A stretch of DNA of 64,000 nt from Kribbella kalugense (lineage in GTDB: Bacteria; Actinomycetota; Actinomycetes; Propionibacteriales; Kribbellaceae), in assembly GCF_004365875.1 (NCBI RefSeq), contig NZ_SODF01000001.1:2232001-2296000 (forward strand), in the 5' to 3' direction. Position numbers and translations under genes: made by a program. Under the pieces are notes generated by a model. It saw only the letters and a program-made list of their open reading frames with translations, did not search any database and was not told where the DNA came from. Positions 53,765 to 62,229 of this stretch are shown in pieces; within the stretch, counting starts at the first letter, position 1, and each line of letters opens with the position of its first letter.

Positions 53765-53973
53765 GTTCCATCGCCTCCTCTGATTACGCTTCCCCTGTTT
53801 GACGGCTGAGTCGACGGCCCGGCGGGTAGGCACGGGGTGGGGGTCGAGGTCCACCCCGGTGCCCGGCCCGCCGGGACCACCGGATTCCGATGCGGCCGCA
53901 ACTCCGCACCGGAGCCGTCCAGCTGTCCGGCTCACCTCGGCCCGGTCTCCCGACGAAACCGGACCCGAGGTAA

Positions 53974-53989
53974 TCGAACATCTGTTCGA
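53974..53989. promoter_or_regulatory. LexA (SOS) operator
   Basis: TCGAACATCTGTTCGA is a perfect match to the actinobacterial SOS-box layout TCGAAC-N4-GTTCGA. It is 210 bases before the DUF6504 start (minus strand) and 178 bases before the ybaK start (plus strand). The ybaK promoter lies 164 bases further on, so the DUF6504-HEPN operon is the better candidate target. Confidence 0.75.
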
Positions 53990-54153
53990 ACACTGGAAGC
54001 GTATCGCCGCCCACCGACAATCGTCAACGGCCGGGCCGCCCGGCGCGCCGGGCTCACGAGGCGATCTCTCCATCTGCACGTGAGTCATGCTTCCGGACGC
54101 CACCGACAGTTTCCGCAGAGCGAAACCGGGATGCCCGGCAGAGAGCGTCCGCA

Positions 54154-54159
54154 TAGGCT
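54154..54159 (+). promoter_or_regulatory. Candidate -10 of ybaK (leaderless)
   Basis: TAGGCT is 7 bases before GTG 54167 and no ribosome site intervenes. No -35 is convincing. Confidence 0.4.
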
Positions 54160-54166
54160 GCGAAGG

Positions 54167-54637
54167 GTGAGCAGTCATCCCAATGTGCAGAAGGTGGCCG
54201 ACGCCCTGGCGGCGGCCGGAGCCACCGGCGAGATCGTGATCCTGGACGAGGCGGTGCCGACCGCGGCCGCCGCGGCGGCGGAGCTCGGCTGCGAGGTCGG
54301 CGCAATCGCCAACAGCCTGATCTTCGCCGGCGACGGCGCCCCGGTTCTCATCCTCACCTCAGGCGCGCATCGCGTCGACACGGCGAAGGTCGCGGCCGAG
54401 CTCGGGATCGGGAAGCTGAAGCGGGCCACGCCGGAGTTCGTGAAGGAGCACACCGGTCAGTCGATCGGCGGTGTCGCCCCGGTCGGGCACCCGGGCAGGG
54501 TCCCGACCTACGTCGACAGCGCCCTGGAGCAGTACGACGTGATCTGGGCTGCCGCCGGCATCCCGCACTCGGTCTTCCCGACGACGTACGCCGAGCTGCT
54601 GAAGCTCACCGAGGGCACGCCGATCACGGTCAACTGA
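54167..54637 (+). CDS. YbaK/ProX-family aminoacyl-tRNA deacylase
   Basis: A 156-residue protein of the YbaK/EbsC editing family. Stretches HPNVQKVADALAAAGATGEIVILDEAVPTAAAAAAELGCEVGAIANSLIF and the SGAHRVDTAKVAAELG and TGQSIGGVAPVGHP motifs (with the catalytic-pocket GxxPxGH) are typical. Such enzymes hydrolyse mischarged Cys- or Ala-tRNA(Pro). The GTG start at 54167 is 7 bases after a -10-like TAGGCT. It overlaps the convergent nucleotidyltransferase by 8 bases. Confidence 0.88.
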   Translation: MSSHPNVQKVADALAAAGATGEIVILDEAVPTAAAAAAELGCEVGAIANSLIFAGDGAPVLILTSGAHRVDTAKVAAELGIGKLKRATPEFVKEHTGQSIGGVAPVGHPGRVPTYVDSALEQYDVIWAAAGIPHSVFPTTYAELLKLTEGTPITVN

Positions 54638-55355
54638 GTACGGCGGGAATCGCCGTACGCACGAATCGTCGGGTCAGCCCGGCGCGGGTGTGCCGCCACC
54701 ACGGCCCGGTCCGGACCTCCGGCCCGTAGCGGCGGCGCCTGATGTCCTCGACGACGTCCGCGGGCGCGCCGAGATGGGGCAGCACGTCGAACGCCACGCG
54801 CTTGGTGATCAGGTCGCCCGTGGCCAGCGTGACGTGCGCGCGGGCGATCGTGAGCAGGCTGAGGTCGACCCAGATGTCGGCGTACCAGTTCGCCCGTTTC
54901 CGGGTGACCGGGAGCCAGAAGTCGCGCAGGTCGCGGCGGATGAACTCGAACAGCTCCTCGTCGGTGGTTGCCGGTAGCAACTCCGACGGCGGCGGGCCGA
55001 ACAGCGTGCGGTTGCCGATGGCAAGCTCTCGCCGGGTCACCGGAGTCACCGGACGGTCGAAGTACCGCTCGTGAGCGAAGGTCGGGTGCCGGACCGAGAG
55101 GTCGGCCAGGTCGGTCATGTACGAGCAATGGAGTTTCGCGGCGAGCGGGAAGTCGCGGATCAGTTGGCGGTGCACATCGGCGACCGCGTCGGGTGGTGGC
55201 GTCGACGCCACCACGATCACGTCCAGGTCGCTGCGTCCCAGCTGGTAGTCGCCCAGTGCGAGCGAGCCGTGCAGCCAGACCGCCTCGACAGCAGCCACTT
55301 TGCGCACTGACGTGACGAAGCCGTCCAGCACCTGCTGGACGGCTTCGTCGATCAC
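54630..55355 (-). CDS. Nucleotidyltransferase-fold protein (aminoglycoside adenylyltransferase-like)
   Basis: A 241-residue protein. GSLALGDYQLGRSDLDVIVV (residues 30-49) is the nucleotidyltransferase motif Gly-Ser-x(n)-Asp-x-Asp with aspartates at 43 and 45. A helical C-terminal domain (ADIWVDLSLLTIARAHVTLATGDLITKRVAFDVLPHLG) resembles the DUF4111 part of aminoglycoside adenylyltransferases. Antibiotic modification cannot be claimed from sequence. GTG 55355 lies 7 bases after TAATCT, suggesting a leaderless gene. Its 3' end overlaps ybaK by 8 bases. Confidence 0.82.
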   Translation of the reverse strand: MIDEAVQQVLDGFVTSVRKVAAVEAVWLHGSLALGDYQLGRSDLDVIVVASTPPPDAVADVHRQLIRDFPLAAKLHCSYMTDLADLSVRHPTFAHERYFDRPVTPVTRRELAIGNRTLFGPPPSELLPATTDEELFEFIRRDLRDFWLPVTRKRANWYADIWVDLSLLTIARAHVTLATGDLITKRVAFDVLPHLGAPADVVEDIRRRRYGPEVRTGPWWRHTRAGLTRRFVRTAIPAVLS

Positions 55356-55362
55356 GGCAACC

Positions 55363-55368
55363 AGATTA
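55363..55368 (-). promoter_or_regulatory. Candidate -10 of the nucleotidyltransferase gene (leaderless)
   Basis: On the minus strand TAATCT, 7 bases, then GTG 55355. It shares bases with the amidase stop codon (55366-55368). Confidence 0.4.
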
Positions 55369-57303
55369 GATGGCTGGTCGCACGTCCACGTCGGCAGCCC
55401 GTACGTAGGCCATCCGGTGGCCGAACCAGATCTCGTAGTACTTGTCCTTGCCGAGCACCTGGACGTGGTCGGTCGGCGGCTGCCCGTCGAACGTCACGGC
55501 CCGGTAGTAGTCGGTCTCGATGTTCAGGTCAGCGGCCGGGTAGGCCTGACCCGCGCTGATCGAGTACTGCAGCGGCGTCACCGTCTGGTACGGAATACCG
55601 GTGGGGTACGCCGCCTGCTCCGGATACGCACGCCCGTAGACCGGCACCGACGTCTTCCCCGCCTTCGGCTTCACGACCAGACCGGGCTTCGAGAACGCAT
55701 CCGGATGGGCTGCCGGGCTCTTGAACCACCCCAGCGCGCCCAGGTACCAAACGGCCACCCAGTCGCCCTGACGCTGCGCCACGACGTACTGCGAACCCGC
55801 TGCGGCCCGTGAGCCCATGTCGGAGACGTCTGTGGTGCCGTCGATCCCGGTCGGGTGCAGTCCGATGTCCTTGACCAGCGGAGCGTTGTCGTCCGGCGAC
55901 TGGCGCAGGTAGACGAAGTTCGTGCCCTGCGGCGTGCAGGTGGTGGCCGGGGCGTCACAGTTGCTGACGACCTGGACGTTGTCCTTGAAGCCCGGCTTGA
56001 TCGTGACGATCGAGCCGGCGCGGACCGGCAGTACGGACTTGCCCCAGATCGGCGCACCGAGCAGGTCGAAGTAGTGCTCCCAGTCCCAGTAGGGTCCCGG
56101 GTCCCAGTGCATGCCGGCGACCGTCGACGGGACCGTGCCCGGCACCTGGTCGTGCCCGATGATGTGGGCCCGGTCGAGCGGGATGTTGTTCTTGACGGAC
56201 AGGTACTTCACCAGCTTGGCCGAGTTGCGGTACATCGACTCGGTGAACCAGGTCGCGCCCTGCGGGGCGAAGCCCTCGTGCTCGATGCCGATGCTGTGCA
56301 TGTTCACGTACCAGTTGCCGGCGTGCCAGGCGACGTCCTTGGCCTTCACGTGCTGCCAGGTGTGCCCGTCGGACGACCGCATGGTGTAGTTCCAGCTCAC
56401 GTACGTCGGGTCCTGCACCAGGTTCAGCACGCCCTGCCAGGTGCCCTCGGTGTCGTGGATGACGATGTAGTCGATCTTGCCGGTCTTCGGCCGGTTGGCG
56501 AGGTCGTGGTTGCCGTAGTCACCCGTCGTACCGAAGGTCGAGTACGGCGCCGGCAGCCACTCGCAGTCGAGTGACGCCGGGCACTCCACGTCCGACTTCG
56601 ACGGCTGCACTCCGGCCGGCAGCGAGAGCTTGTTGACCTGCGCCTTGTCCGGCTTGGCGGCGGCTGCGACGGCCGGCATCACGATCTGCTGGCCGGTGTT
56701 CGTCGTACGGGCCGCACCCTTGGCCATGATCGAGTAGACGTCGTCGGCGAACCCAGCGGCACCGACCTTGTCCCCCGACTCGGCGTACGACGCCACAGCG
56801 CCGTACCACTCGGCCGGGGAGGTCGTCGCACCAAGCGGCAGGCCGAGCGACTTCTGGTACGACGCCAGCACCGCAGCGCCACCGGTGATGTTCGCAGTGA
56901 TGTCGGTGCGCAGCGCGGTGGCGTCAAGGCCGGTCAGCTTGGACGCCTTGTCCAGCGTCTGCAGCGACTCGGCCGTGGCGACCTTCTGCTTGCCGGAAAG
57001 GTCCGCGACCTCCGACGCACCCAGTGCGGTGAGGTGCATGGGGCCGTAGCCACCTGACGTGCTCGGCGCGCCGGCGTGGTCGTCCCAGCGCGACTCGGCG
57101 TACGAGACGGCCAGCAGGACGGACTCCGGTACGCCGTACTTCGCAGCGGCCGCGCTGTACGCAGTCGCGGCCACAGCCGACGGCGCGGACGGCGCCGGCG
57201 CCGGGGAGGCCTCGGCGGGTGGACCTCCCAACGACACGCCGACCAGGGCGGCCGGCAGCGCTACCGCAGCTAGTGCGGCAAGAATCTTCGGACGACGCAG
57301 CAT
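55366..57303 (-). CDS. Secreted N-acetylmuramoyl-L-alanine amidase with extra lysozyme-like and C-terminal domains
   Basis: A 645-residue exported protein. A signal peptide (KILAALAAVALPAALVGVSL, ending near EASPAPAP) is followed by a lysozyme/transglycosylase-like part (VPESVLLAVSYAESRWDDH and GYGPMHLTALG, about 58-95). The amidase_2 domain begins at DYIVIHDTEGTWQGVLNL (about residue 280); its other zinc/catalytic residues are in HSIGIEHEGF and IIGHDQVPGT. The C-terminal ~200 residues include SH3-like strands (YLRQSPDDNAPLV, PVYGRAYPEQ) and may bind wall polymer. It cuts or remodels peptidoglycan outside the cell. Confidence 0.9.
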   Translation of the reverse strand: MLRRPKILAALAAVALPAALVGVSLGGPPAEASPAPAPSAPSAVAATAYSAAAAKYGVPESVLLAVSYAESRWDDHAGAPSTSGGYGPMHLTALGASEVADLSGKQKVATAESLQTLDKASKLTGLDATALRTDITANITGGAAVLASYQKSLGLPLGATTSPAEWYGAVASYAESGDKVGAAGFADDVYSIMAKGAARTTNTGQQIVMPAVAAAAKPDKAQVNKLSLPAGVQPSKSDVECPASLDCEWLPAPYSTFGTTGDYGNHDLANRPKTGKIDYIVIHDTEGTWQGVLNLVQDPTYVSWNYTMRSSDGHTWQHVKAKDVAWHAGNWYVNMHSIGIEHEGFAPQGATWFTESMYRNSAKLVKYLSVKNNIPLDRAHIIGHDQVPGTVPSTVAGMHWDPGPYWDWEHYFDLLGAPIWGKSVLPVRAGSIVTIKPGFKDNVQVVSNCDAPATTCTPQGTNFVYLRQSPDDNAPLVKDIGLHPTGIDGTTDVSDMGSRAAAGSQYVVAQRQGDWVAVWYLGALGWFKSPAAHPDAFSKPGLVVKPKAGKTSVPVYGRAYPEQAAYPTGIPYQTVTPLQYSISAGQAYPAADLNIETDYYRAVTFDGQPPTDHVQVLGKDKYYEIWFGHRMAYVRAADVDVRPAI

Positions 57304-57465
57304 GATGTTCTCCTGAACCCGAGGGCGGGATGCCGGTCACACAGACTGGCAGCCTAGTCACTGTGAGTCGAGGCGACGCGGAAGTCAACGGTTAACCAAA
57401 ACTCACGTAACAAGGTTCGATACTGACTAAATCACGCGGCCACTGACGGTTACGGAGCAGAATCG

Positions 57466-58077
57466 ATGGAAGCGCTGCCGCTGGCGGTCACGGCCGGCTG
57501 GGCCAGTGGCGTGAATGCCTATGCCTGCGTGCTGATTCTCGGTCTGCTGGGCCGGTTCGCGGGGGCCGACGACGTGCCGCACTCGCTGACCACGACGCCG
57601 GTGCTGATCGCAGCGGGTGTGCTGTTCGCGTTCGAGTTCGTCGCGGACAAGATCCCGTACGTCGACTCCGCCTGGGACGCGATCTCGACCGTCATCCGGC
57701 CGACCATCGGCGCCATCCTGGCCGCGCTGCTCTCCGGCCAGGCGAGCACGCTGCACCAGGCGATCATCGCGACCACCGGCGGTCTGGTGGCGCTGCTCTC
57801 GCACAGCGTGAAGGCGAGTCTGCGGCTCGCGATCAACACCTCCCCCGAGCCAGTCACGAACATCGCCGCGTCTTCCGGAGAGGATGTGGCGGTCGCGGGT
57901 GTGATGTCGCTGGCCGCCTTCCATCCGGTGGCCGCGCTCATCATCGCCGGCATCCTGCTGATCCTCGGACTGATCGCGGTGTACTTCGCGTTCCGGTTCA
58001 TCCGACGCGGTTATCGCAGATTCAAAGCCTGGCGCGAGAAACGAAGTACCCCTGCAACCGGAAGCAGTGCTGCCTGA
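57466..58077 (+). CDS. DUF4126 membrane protein
   Basis: A 203-residue multi-pass protein of the DUF4126 family: MEALPLAVTAGWASGVNAYACVLILGLLGRFAGADDVPHSLTTTPVL at the start, then VLFAFEFVADKIPYVDSAWDAISTVIRPTIGAILAALLSG, the family signature. Three or four helices follow, ending in a basic cytosolic tail. Function is unknown. Its stop and the next start share bases (TGATG, 58075-58079), coupling it to the FAD oxidoreductase. The 162-base gap to the divergent amidase shows AT-rich stretches but no clear promoter. Confidence 0.85.
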   Translation: MEALPLAVTAGWASGVNAYACVLILGLLGRFAGADDVPHSLTTTPVLIAAGVLFAFEFVADKIPYVDSAWDAISTVIRPTIGAILAALLSGQASTLHQAIIATTGGLVALLSHSVKASLRLAINTSPEPVTNIAASSGEDVAVAGVMSLAAFHPVAALIIAGILLILGLIAVYFAFRFIRRGYRRFKAWREKRSTPATGSSAA

Positions 58078-59384
58078 TGGCCAATGTGATCGTCGTCGGA
58101 GCTGGCCTGGCCGGTCTGGCCAGTGCTGTTCGTCTGGCCAAGCTCGGCCACGAGGTGACCATCTGCGAACAGAACGAGCATCTCGGTGGAGTCCTCGGCC
58201 GCATCGAGGCAGACGGCTTCAGCTGGGATGCCGGTGCGGCGAGCACGACGCTTCCGGCCGCACTGCGCGACCTGTTCCGCAAGAGTGGCCGTCCGATCGA
58301 GAGTCTGGTCCAACTGGAGCCGGTGACCGAGCCGCGCCGCCACATGTTCTCTGACGGCTCTGTGCTCGACCTGCCGGTCAGTGACCGCGGCGCGCAGGAG
58401 GAGGCCTGGACAGACCTCGCCGGTGTTGCTGTGGCCGAGCAGTGGACCGCACTGGTCGACGCGTACGGCGACACCTGGCAGCTACTCCGGAAGACCTCAC
58501 TAGAGCCACCGCTCGAGGACAAGCTGCCCATCAAGACCATCCGCGCTCTCAAGCCCTGGCAGTCGCTGGAGAAGGTTGCACAGCGCGAGCTGAGCGACGA
58601 ACGGGCCCGTGCGGTACTGCGGCACTTCGCAGCGCAAGGTGGTTCGGACGCGACCCTCACGCCGGGGTACGTCGGTGTCTGGTCATACCTGGAACGCACG
58701 TTCGGCCGCTGGACGATCGCAGGTGGCTTCGGTGCACTCGCGGACGCTCTGGTGCAGCGGGCCAGCGAACGGAAGATCACCGTCCGCACCAGCGCGGAGG
58801 TGGTCGCTGTAACGACGTCCGCCGGCGCAGTGACGGGCGTGCGGCTCGCTGACGGCACCGAGCTGGCGGCCGACATCGTTGTGAGCGACGTCGACCCACG
58901 CGTGCTGTACGAGACCTTCGTCGACGACCCGGTGGCCAAGAAGGCCCGCAAGAAGGTCCTGACGACCCACCAGGCCCAGGCGGCGTACGTCGTACATCTC
59001 GGGCTGAAGGACCCTGTTCCGGAGCTGCCGTTCGAGACCGTGCTGCACGGTACGCCGACCGTAGTCGTCCGGACTGGTGGTACGGCGCCGGCCGGGCACA
59101 CAGCGTGGTCGGTGCTGGTCCACGGCTACCCCACCGACGACGTACTGGACCTGCTGGTCGCGCGCGGCCTGCCTGTCCGGGACAACGTGGTGTCGCGGCA
59201 GACGTCGCCGTCCTGGTGGGCCGGAGTGGCCTGGGAGGGCTACCGGACCGCCCGCCGGCGGGCCTCGAACGTGTCTCCGGTGAAAGGTCTGTACTGCGTC
59301 GGCGCGGGTGCGCACCCGGGCTCCGGTGTGCCCGCCACCACACTCGGCGCGGCGATTGTGGCCGACGCAATCGGTAAGGCCTGA
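58077..59384 (+). CDS. FAD-dependent oxidoreductase (phytoene desaturase-like)
   Basis: A 435-residue flavoprotein. The dinucleotide fold VIVVGAGLAGLASAVRLAKLGHEVTICEQNEHLGGVLG and the second FAD motif GLYCVGAGAHPGSGVPATTLGAAIVADAI near the C-terminus match the crtI/NAD(P)-FAD amine-oxidase superfamily. In between are the substrate-domain stretches GVWSYLERTFGRWTIAGGFGALADALV and LADGTELAADIVVSDVDPRVLYE. There are no carotenoid genes next to it, so a carotenoid role is unproven. It is coupled to DUF4126 by TGATG. Confidence 0.86.
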   Translation: MANVIVVGAGLAGLASAVRLAKLGHEVTICEQNEHLGGVLGRIEADGFSWDAGAASTTLPAALRDLFRKSGRPIESLVQLEPVTEPRRHMFSDGSVLDLPVSDRGAQEEAWTDLAGVAVAEQWTALVDAYGDTWQLLRKTSLEPPLEDKLPIKTIRALKPWQSLEKVAQRELSDERARAVLRHFAAQGGSDATLTPGYVGVWSYLERTFGRWTIAGGFGALADALVQRASERKITVRTSAEVVAVTTSAGAVTGVRLADGTELAADIVVSDVDPRVLYETFVDDPVAKKARKKVLTTHQAQAAYVVHLGLKDPVPELPFETVLHGTPTVVVRTGGTAPAGHTAWSVLVHGYPTDDVLDLLVARGLPVRDNVVSRQTSPSWWAGVAWEGYRTARRRASNVSPVKGLYCVGAGAHPGSGVPATTLGAAIVADAIGKA

Positions 59385-59475
59385 GACCCCGGTGGGGTTG
59401 GACACGGAAGCCAACTAAGATTGGTTGTTCCTGTGTTCTGTGTCGGGGTGGTTCCCGGCGGTAGAGAGGACCTCG

Positions 59476-61689
59476 GTGGATCAAACCCCCACATCGGCCG
59501 ATCACGACAACCCTGACAGCGTGGAGCGGGCGGAGCTGGCGGCTGAGCAGCAACACGTCGACCGGGTGTACGGCCGGGTCGAGGAAGCCGCCCGGTCGGC
59601 GTCACGAATCGCCGTCGAGGGTCACCAGCGTGGCCAGGCGCAGAACGTCGGCCGCGTCCGTGACGAAGAGCAGACCGGTCTGTACGAGCGGGATGTGCTC
59701 GTGTTCGCCGCTGCCCGCCGGATCGCCGAGCTCGACGCCGAGCACGAGGGCCTGGTCTTCGGCCGGCTCGACTCCGACCAGGGTGACGACCAGCCGCCGG
59801 TCGCGGCCGCGAGCGAGCTCGACAAGCTGTACGTCGGCCGGATCGGTGTCCGGGACGCGGAGTACGAGCCGCTGGTGATCGACTGGCGCGCCCCCGCGGC
59901 CGAGCCGTTCTACCGGGCCACCCCGACCGACCGGCAGAAGGTCGTCCGGCGCCGAGTACTGCGGAACAAGGGTCCGCGGATCGCCGGTCTCGAGGACGAC
60001 CTGCTGGCGCCGGAGCGGGCGCCGGAGGACCTGCCGGTGATGGGTGAGGGCGCGCTGATGGCCTCGCTGTCCCGCGCCCGCGGTCACACGATGCGCGACA
60101 TCGTCGCCACGATCCAGGCCGAGCAGGACGAGGCGATCCGGGCACCAGCACGCGGTGTCACCGTCATCGGTGGTGGACCGGGCACCGGAAAGACCGTGGT
60201 CGCGCTGCACAGGGCGGCGTACCTGCTCTACAGCGACCGGCGTCGCTTCGAACGTGGCGGCGTACTGGTCGTCGGACCGTCCGCTGCGTTCATGGCGTAC
60301 ATCGAGCGGGTCCTGCCGAGCCTTGGTGAGAACACGGTGTCGCTGCGGGCAGTCGGTGAGCTGGTCGACGGTGTGAAGGCCACTGCGGTCGACGAGGCCG
60401 TGGCTGCGTCGGTCAAGGGCTCTCTGCGGATGCGCGCCATACTGGCGCGAGCTGCCCGCGACCGGGTGCCGAACGCGCCGACCACGCTGCGCGTGTACAT
60501 CGGTGGCGCCACGGTCGAGCTCGACACCAACCAGCTCGACAACGTACGCCGGAACGCGCTGCGGCGTACTGCACGCAACCGGGCCGGTGCCGACGCGCGG
60601 AAGGGGCTGATCGCCGCACTGTGGCAGCGGTTCCCCGAAGACCTGCGAAATGGGCCATTCGGCGACCGTGAGTCGTTCGGCGACCGCGTTGGCGACACTC
60701 CGGCGTTCCGGACGTTCTTCAGTCAGTGGTGGCCGATGCTGACGCCTGAGGCGGTACTGCGCTGGCTCGGCGACCCACGCCGGCTGCAGCGCTGGGCCCG
60801 GAACGACCTGACCCCGGCAGAGGTCGACGCACTCGCCACGGCGATCCGGTCGACGGACGAGTTCACCATTGCCGACGTTGCGTTGCTGGACGAGCTGACC
60901 ACGTTCCTCGGCCTCCCGCCGGCGGTGGAGAACACCGATGAGGAGTTCGACTGGCTGGAAGGCCTGAGCGACGGCGTCAACGAGGTGCTGACCACCTCCG
61001 AGCGCCGAGCCCGCGCTGCGGCGGCGCGGGACGCGGAGGAGCCGGAGGAGTACGCGCACGTGCTGGTGGACGAGGCACAGGACCTCTCCCCCATGCAGTG
61101 GCGGATGGTCACCCGGCGCGGGCCGCAGGCCAGCTGGACGATCGTCGGCGACCCGGCGCAGAGCTCCTGGCCGGACCCGGATGAGGCACGGGCCGCGATG
61201 GACTCGATGCTGTCGCACCTGCAGCGGCACACGTTCCGGCTGTCCACGAACTACCGGAACTCGGCGGAGATCTACGCGTTCGCCGGTGAGGTGATCCGGC
61301 AGTCCATCCCAGACGCGGATCTGCCGAACGCAGTCCGCAGTACCGGAGTGGAGCCGGAGCACCGGATCTTCGACGACGGCAAGGTCGCGGAGGCCGCCGG
61401 TGATGCGGCCGCCGAGCTGCGCCAGCTGGTCGAGGGCACGGTCGGCGTCATCGTGCCGCCGAAGCTGCGCCCCGCTGTCGACCAGGTGCTCGCAGAGCTG
61501 GGCGACCCACGGGTGGTGTCGGTCACGCCGTTGGAGTCCAAGGGCCTCGAGTACGACGCTGTGGTGGTCGTCGAGCCGGACCGCATCGTCAGCGACACGC
61601 TAGGCGGCGTCCGCGCCCTCTACGTTGCCCTGACCCGAGCCACCCAACGCCTCATCACCGTCAACAGCACCACCCACTGGCTGCCTTAG
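59476..61689 (+). CDS. helD: HelD/UvrD-like RNA-polymerase-associated ATPase
   Basis: A 737-residue SF1-type ATPase. The N-terminal coiled-coil region (ERAELAAEQQHVDRVYGRVEEAARSASRIAVEG) is the arm that enters RNA polymerase in HelD proteins. VIGGGPGTGKTVVALHRAAYLLY carries Walker A (about 234-241), VLVDEAQDLSPMQWRMV is Walker B (about 532-540), and FRLSTNYRNSAEI and SVTPLESKGLEYDAVVVVEP are later motifs. It probably removes stalled polymerase. GTG 59476 follows GAGAGGA. The 5-bp hairpin ACCCC/GGGGT upstream is weak, and no rifamycin-associated element was seen. Confidence 0.88.
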   Translation: MDQTPTSADHDNPDSVERAELAAEQQHVDRVYGRVEEAARSASRIAVEGHQRGQAQNVGRVRDEEQTGLYERDVLVFAAARRIAELDAEHEGLVFGRLDSDQGDDQPPVAAASELDKLYVGRIGVRDAEYEPLVIDWRAPAAEPFYRATPTDRQKVVRRRVLRNKGPRIAGLEDDLLAPERAPEDLPVMGEGALMASLSRARGHTMRDIVATIQAEQDEAIRAPARGVTVIGGGPGTGKTVVALHRAAYLLYSDRRRFERGGVLVVGPSAAFMAYIERVLPSLGENTVSLRAVGELVDGVKATAVDEAVAASVKGSLRMRAILARAARDRVPNAPTTLRVYIGGATVELDTNQLDNVRRNALRRTARNRAGADARKGLIAALWQRFPEDLRNGPFGDRESFGDRVGDTPAFRTFFSQWWPMLTPEAVLRWLGDPRRLQRWARNDLTPAEVDALATAIRSTDEFTIADVALLDELTTFLGLPPAVENTDEEFDWLEGLSDGVNEVLTTSERRARAAAARDAEEPEEYAHVLVDEAQDLSPMQWRMVTRRGPQASWTIVGDPAQSSWPDPDEARAAMDSMLSHLQRHTFRLSTNYRNSAEIYAFAGEVIRQSIPDADLPNAVRSTGVEPEHRIFDDGKVAEAAGDAAAELRQLVEGTVGVIVPPKLRPAVDQVLAELGDPRVVSVTPLESKGLEYDAVVVVEPDRIVSDTLGGVRALYVALTRATQRLITVNSTTHWLP

Positions 61690-62225
61690 CCGCGCGGTAC
61701 GACGTACGACACGAGGTCGGCATCGTCGGCTGACAGGTCGAGCCAGCGGCAGGTGAGGTGGAGGACGGTGAGGCCAGAGGTGGGGTACTTCTGGGTGAGC
61801 TCGACTCGCTCGGGGCTGGTGCCGTCGAGGGCGAGCTCGTCGGCCAGCCACGGGATGCCGGGGGCGTGGCCGACGACGATCACGGTGCGGGCCTCGGGCG
61901 GGGCGTCGTGGATGACGTCGAGGAGCTCTTCCGTGCTGGCATCGTAGATCCGCTTGTCGTACCAGACGTCGGTCGCGGTCACGCCGGCGTCGGCAACCTG
62001 CTTCCAGGTCTCGCGGGTGCGCTTCGACGGCGAGCACAGGACCAGGTCCGCTTCGATGCCTTGGGCAACGAGATAGCGGCCGGCCGCGCTGGCGTCGGCA
62101 CGGCCGCGATCGGCCAGCGGTCGGTCGAAGTCCGGCGACTGGGGCATCGACTCCGGTGGCACCGCCTTGGCGTGCCGGAGCAGGACGAGAGTGCGGTCGA
62201 TCAGCAGGTCCGACGGGTCAGCCAT
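61686..62225 (-). CDS. sixA: SixA-like histidine phosphatase
   Basis: A 179-residue phosphoglycerate-mutase-fold phosphatase. The RHxK-type active site is RHAK in TLVLLRHAKAVPP (residues 17-20) with the second His in VVGHAPGIPWLADEL (about 120). This RHA(K) form fits SixA/phosphohistidine phosphatases rather than mutases. ATG 62225 is 6 bases after TATCCT (minus strand), suggesting a leaderless start. It lies 4 bases after metF and overlaps the helD end by 4 bases. Confidence 0.88.
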   Translation of the reverse strand: MADPSDLLIDRTLVLLRHAKAVPPESMPQSPDFDRPLADRGRADASAAGRYLVAQGIEADLVLCSPSKRTRETWKQVADAGVTATDVWYDKRIYDASTEELLDVIHDAPPEARTVIVVGHAPGIPWLADELALDGTSPERVELTQKYPTSGLTVLHLTCRWLDLSADDADLVSYVVPRG

Positions 62226-62229
62226 TGCG

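Larger units (their letters stand above)
53765..54166. other. 402-base noncoding gap with an SOS box
   Basis: No credible gene: the open frames here are compositionally random, and one 78-residue minus frame runs straight across the LexA box. It holds the SOS box (53974-53989) and, near its right end, the ybaK -10. Confidence 0.6.

Noticed and set aside
53784-54020. A 78-residue minus-strand frame across the SOS box
   Set aside because: It has no recognisable motif, contains the LexA operator, and has random Arg/Gly/Pro composition. Treated as noncoding.
52761-55355. HEPN-nucleotidyltransferase toxin-antitoxin pair
   Set aside because: A HEPN gene and a nucleotidyltransferase lie within 3 kb, but they are separated by DUF6504 and ybaK, and the HEPN lacks the Rx4-6H RNase motif. 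The nucleotidyltransferase is also a large adenylyltransferase-like protein rather than a short MNT.
57304-57465. Cyclic di-AMP (ydaO-type) riboswitch before the amidase
   Set aside because: Wall-hydrolase genes in this group are sometimes controlled this way, but the 162 bases show no such conserved core and are too short for a full aptamer plus expression platform.
59385-59475. Rifamycin-associated element before the helD gene
   Set aside because: The gap contains only a weak 5-bp ACCCC/GGGGT stem; the paired element expected upstream of rifamycin-induced helR genes is not present.
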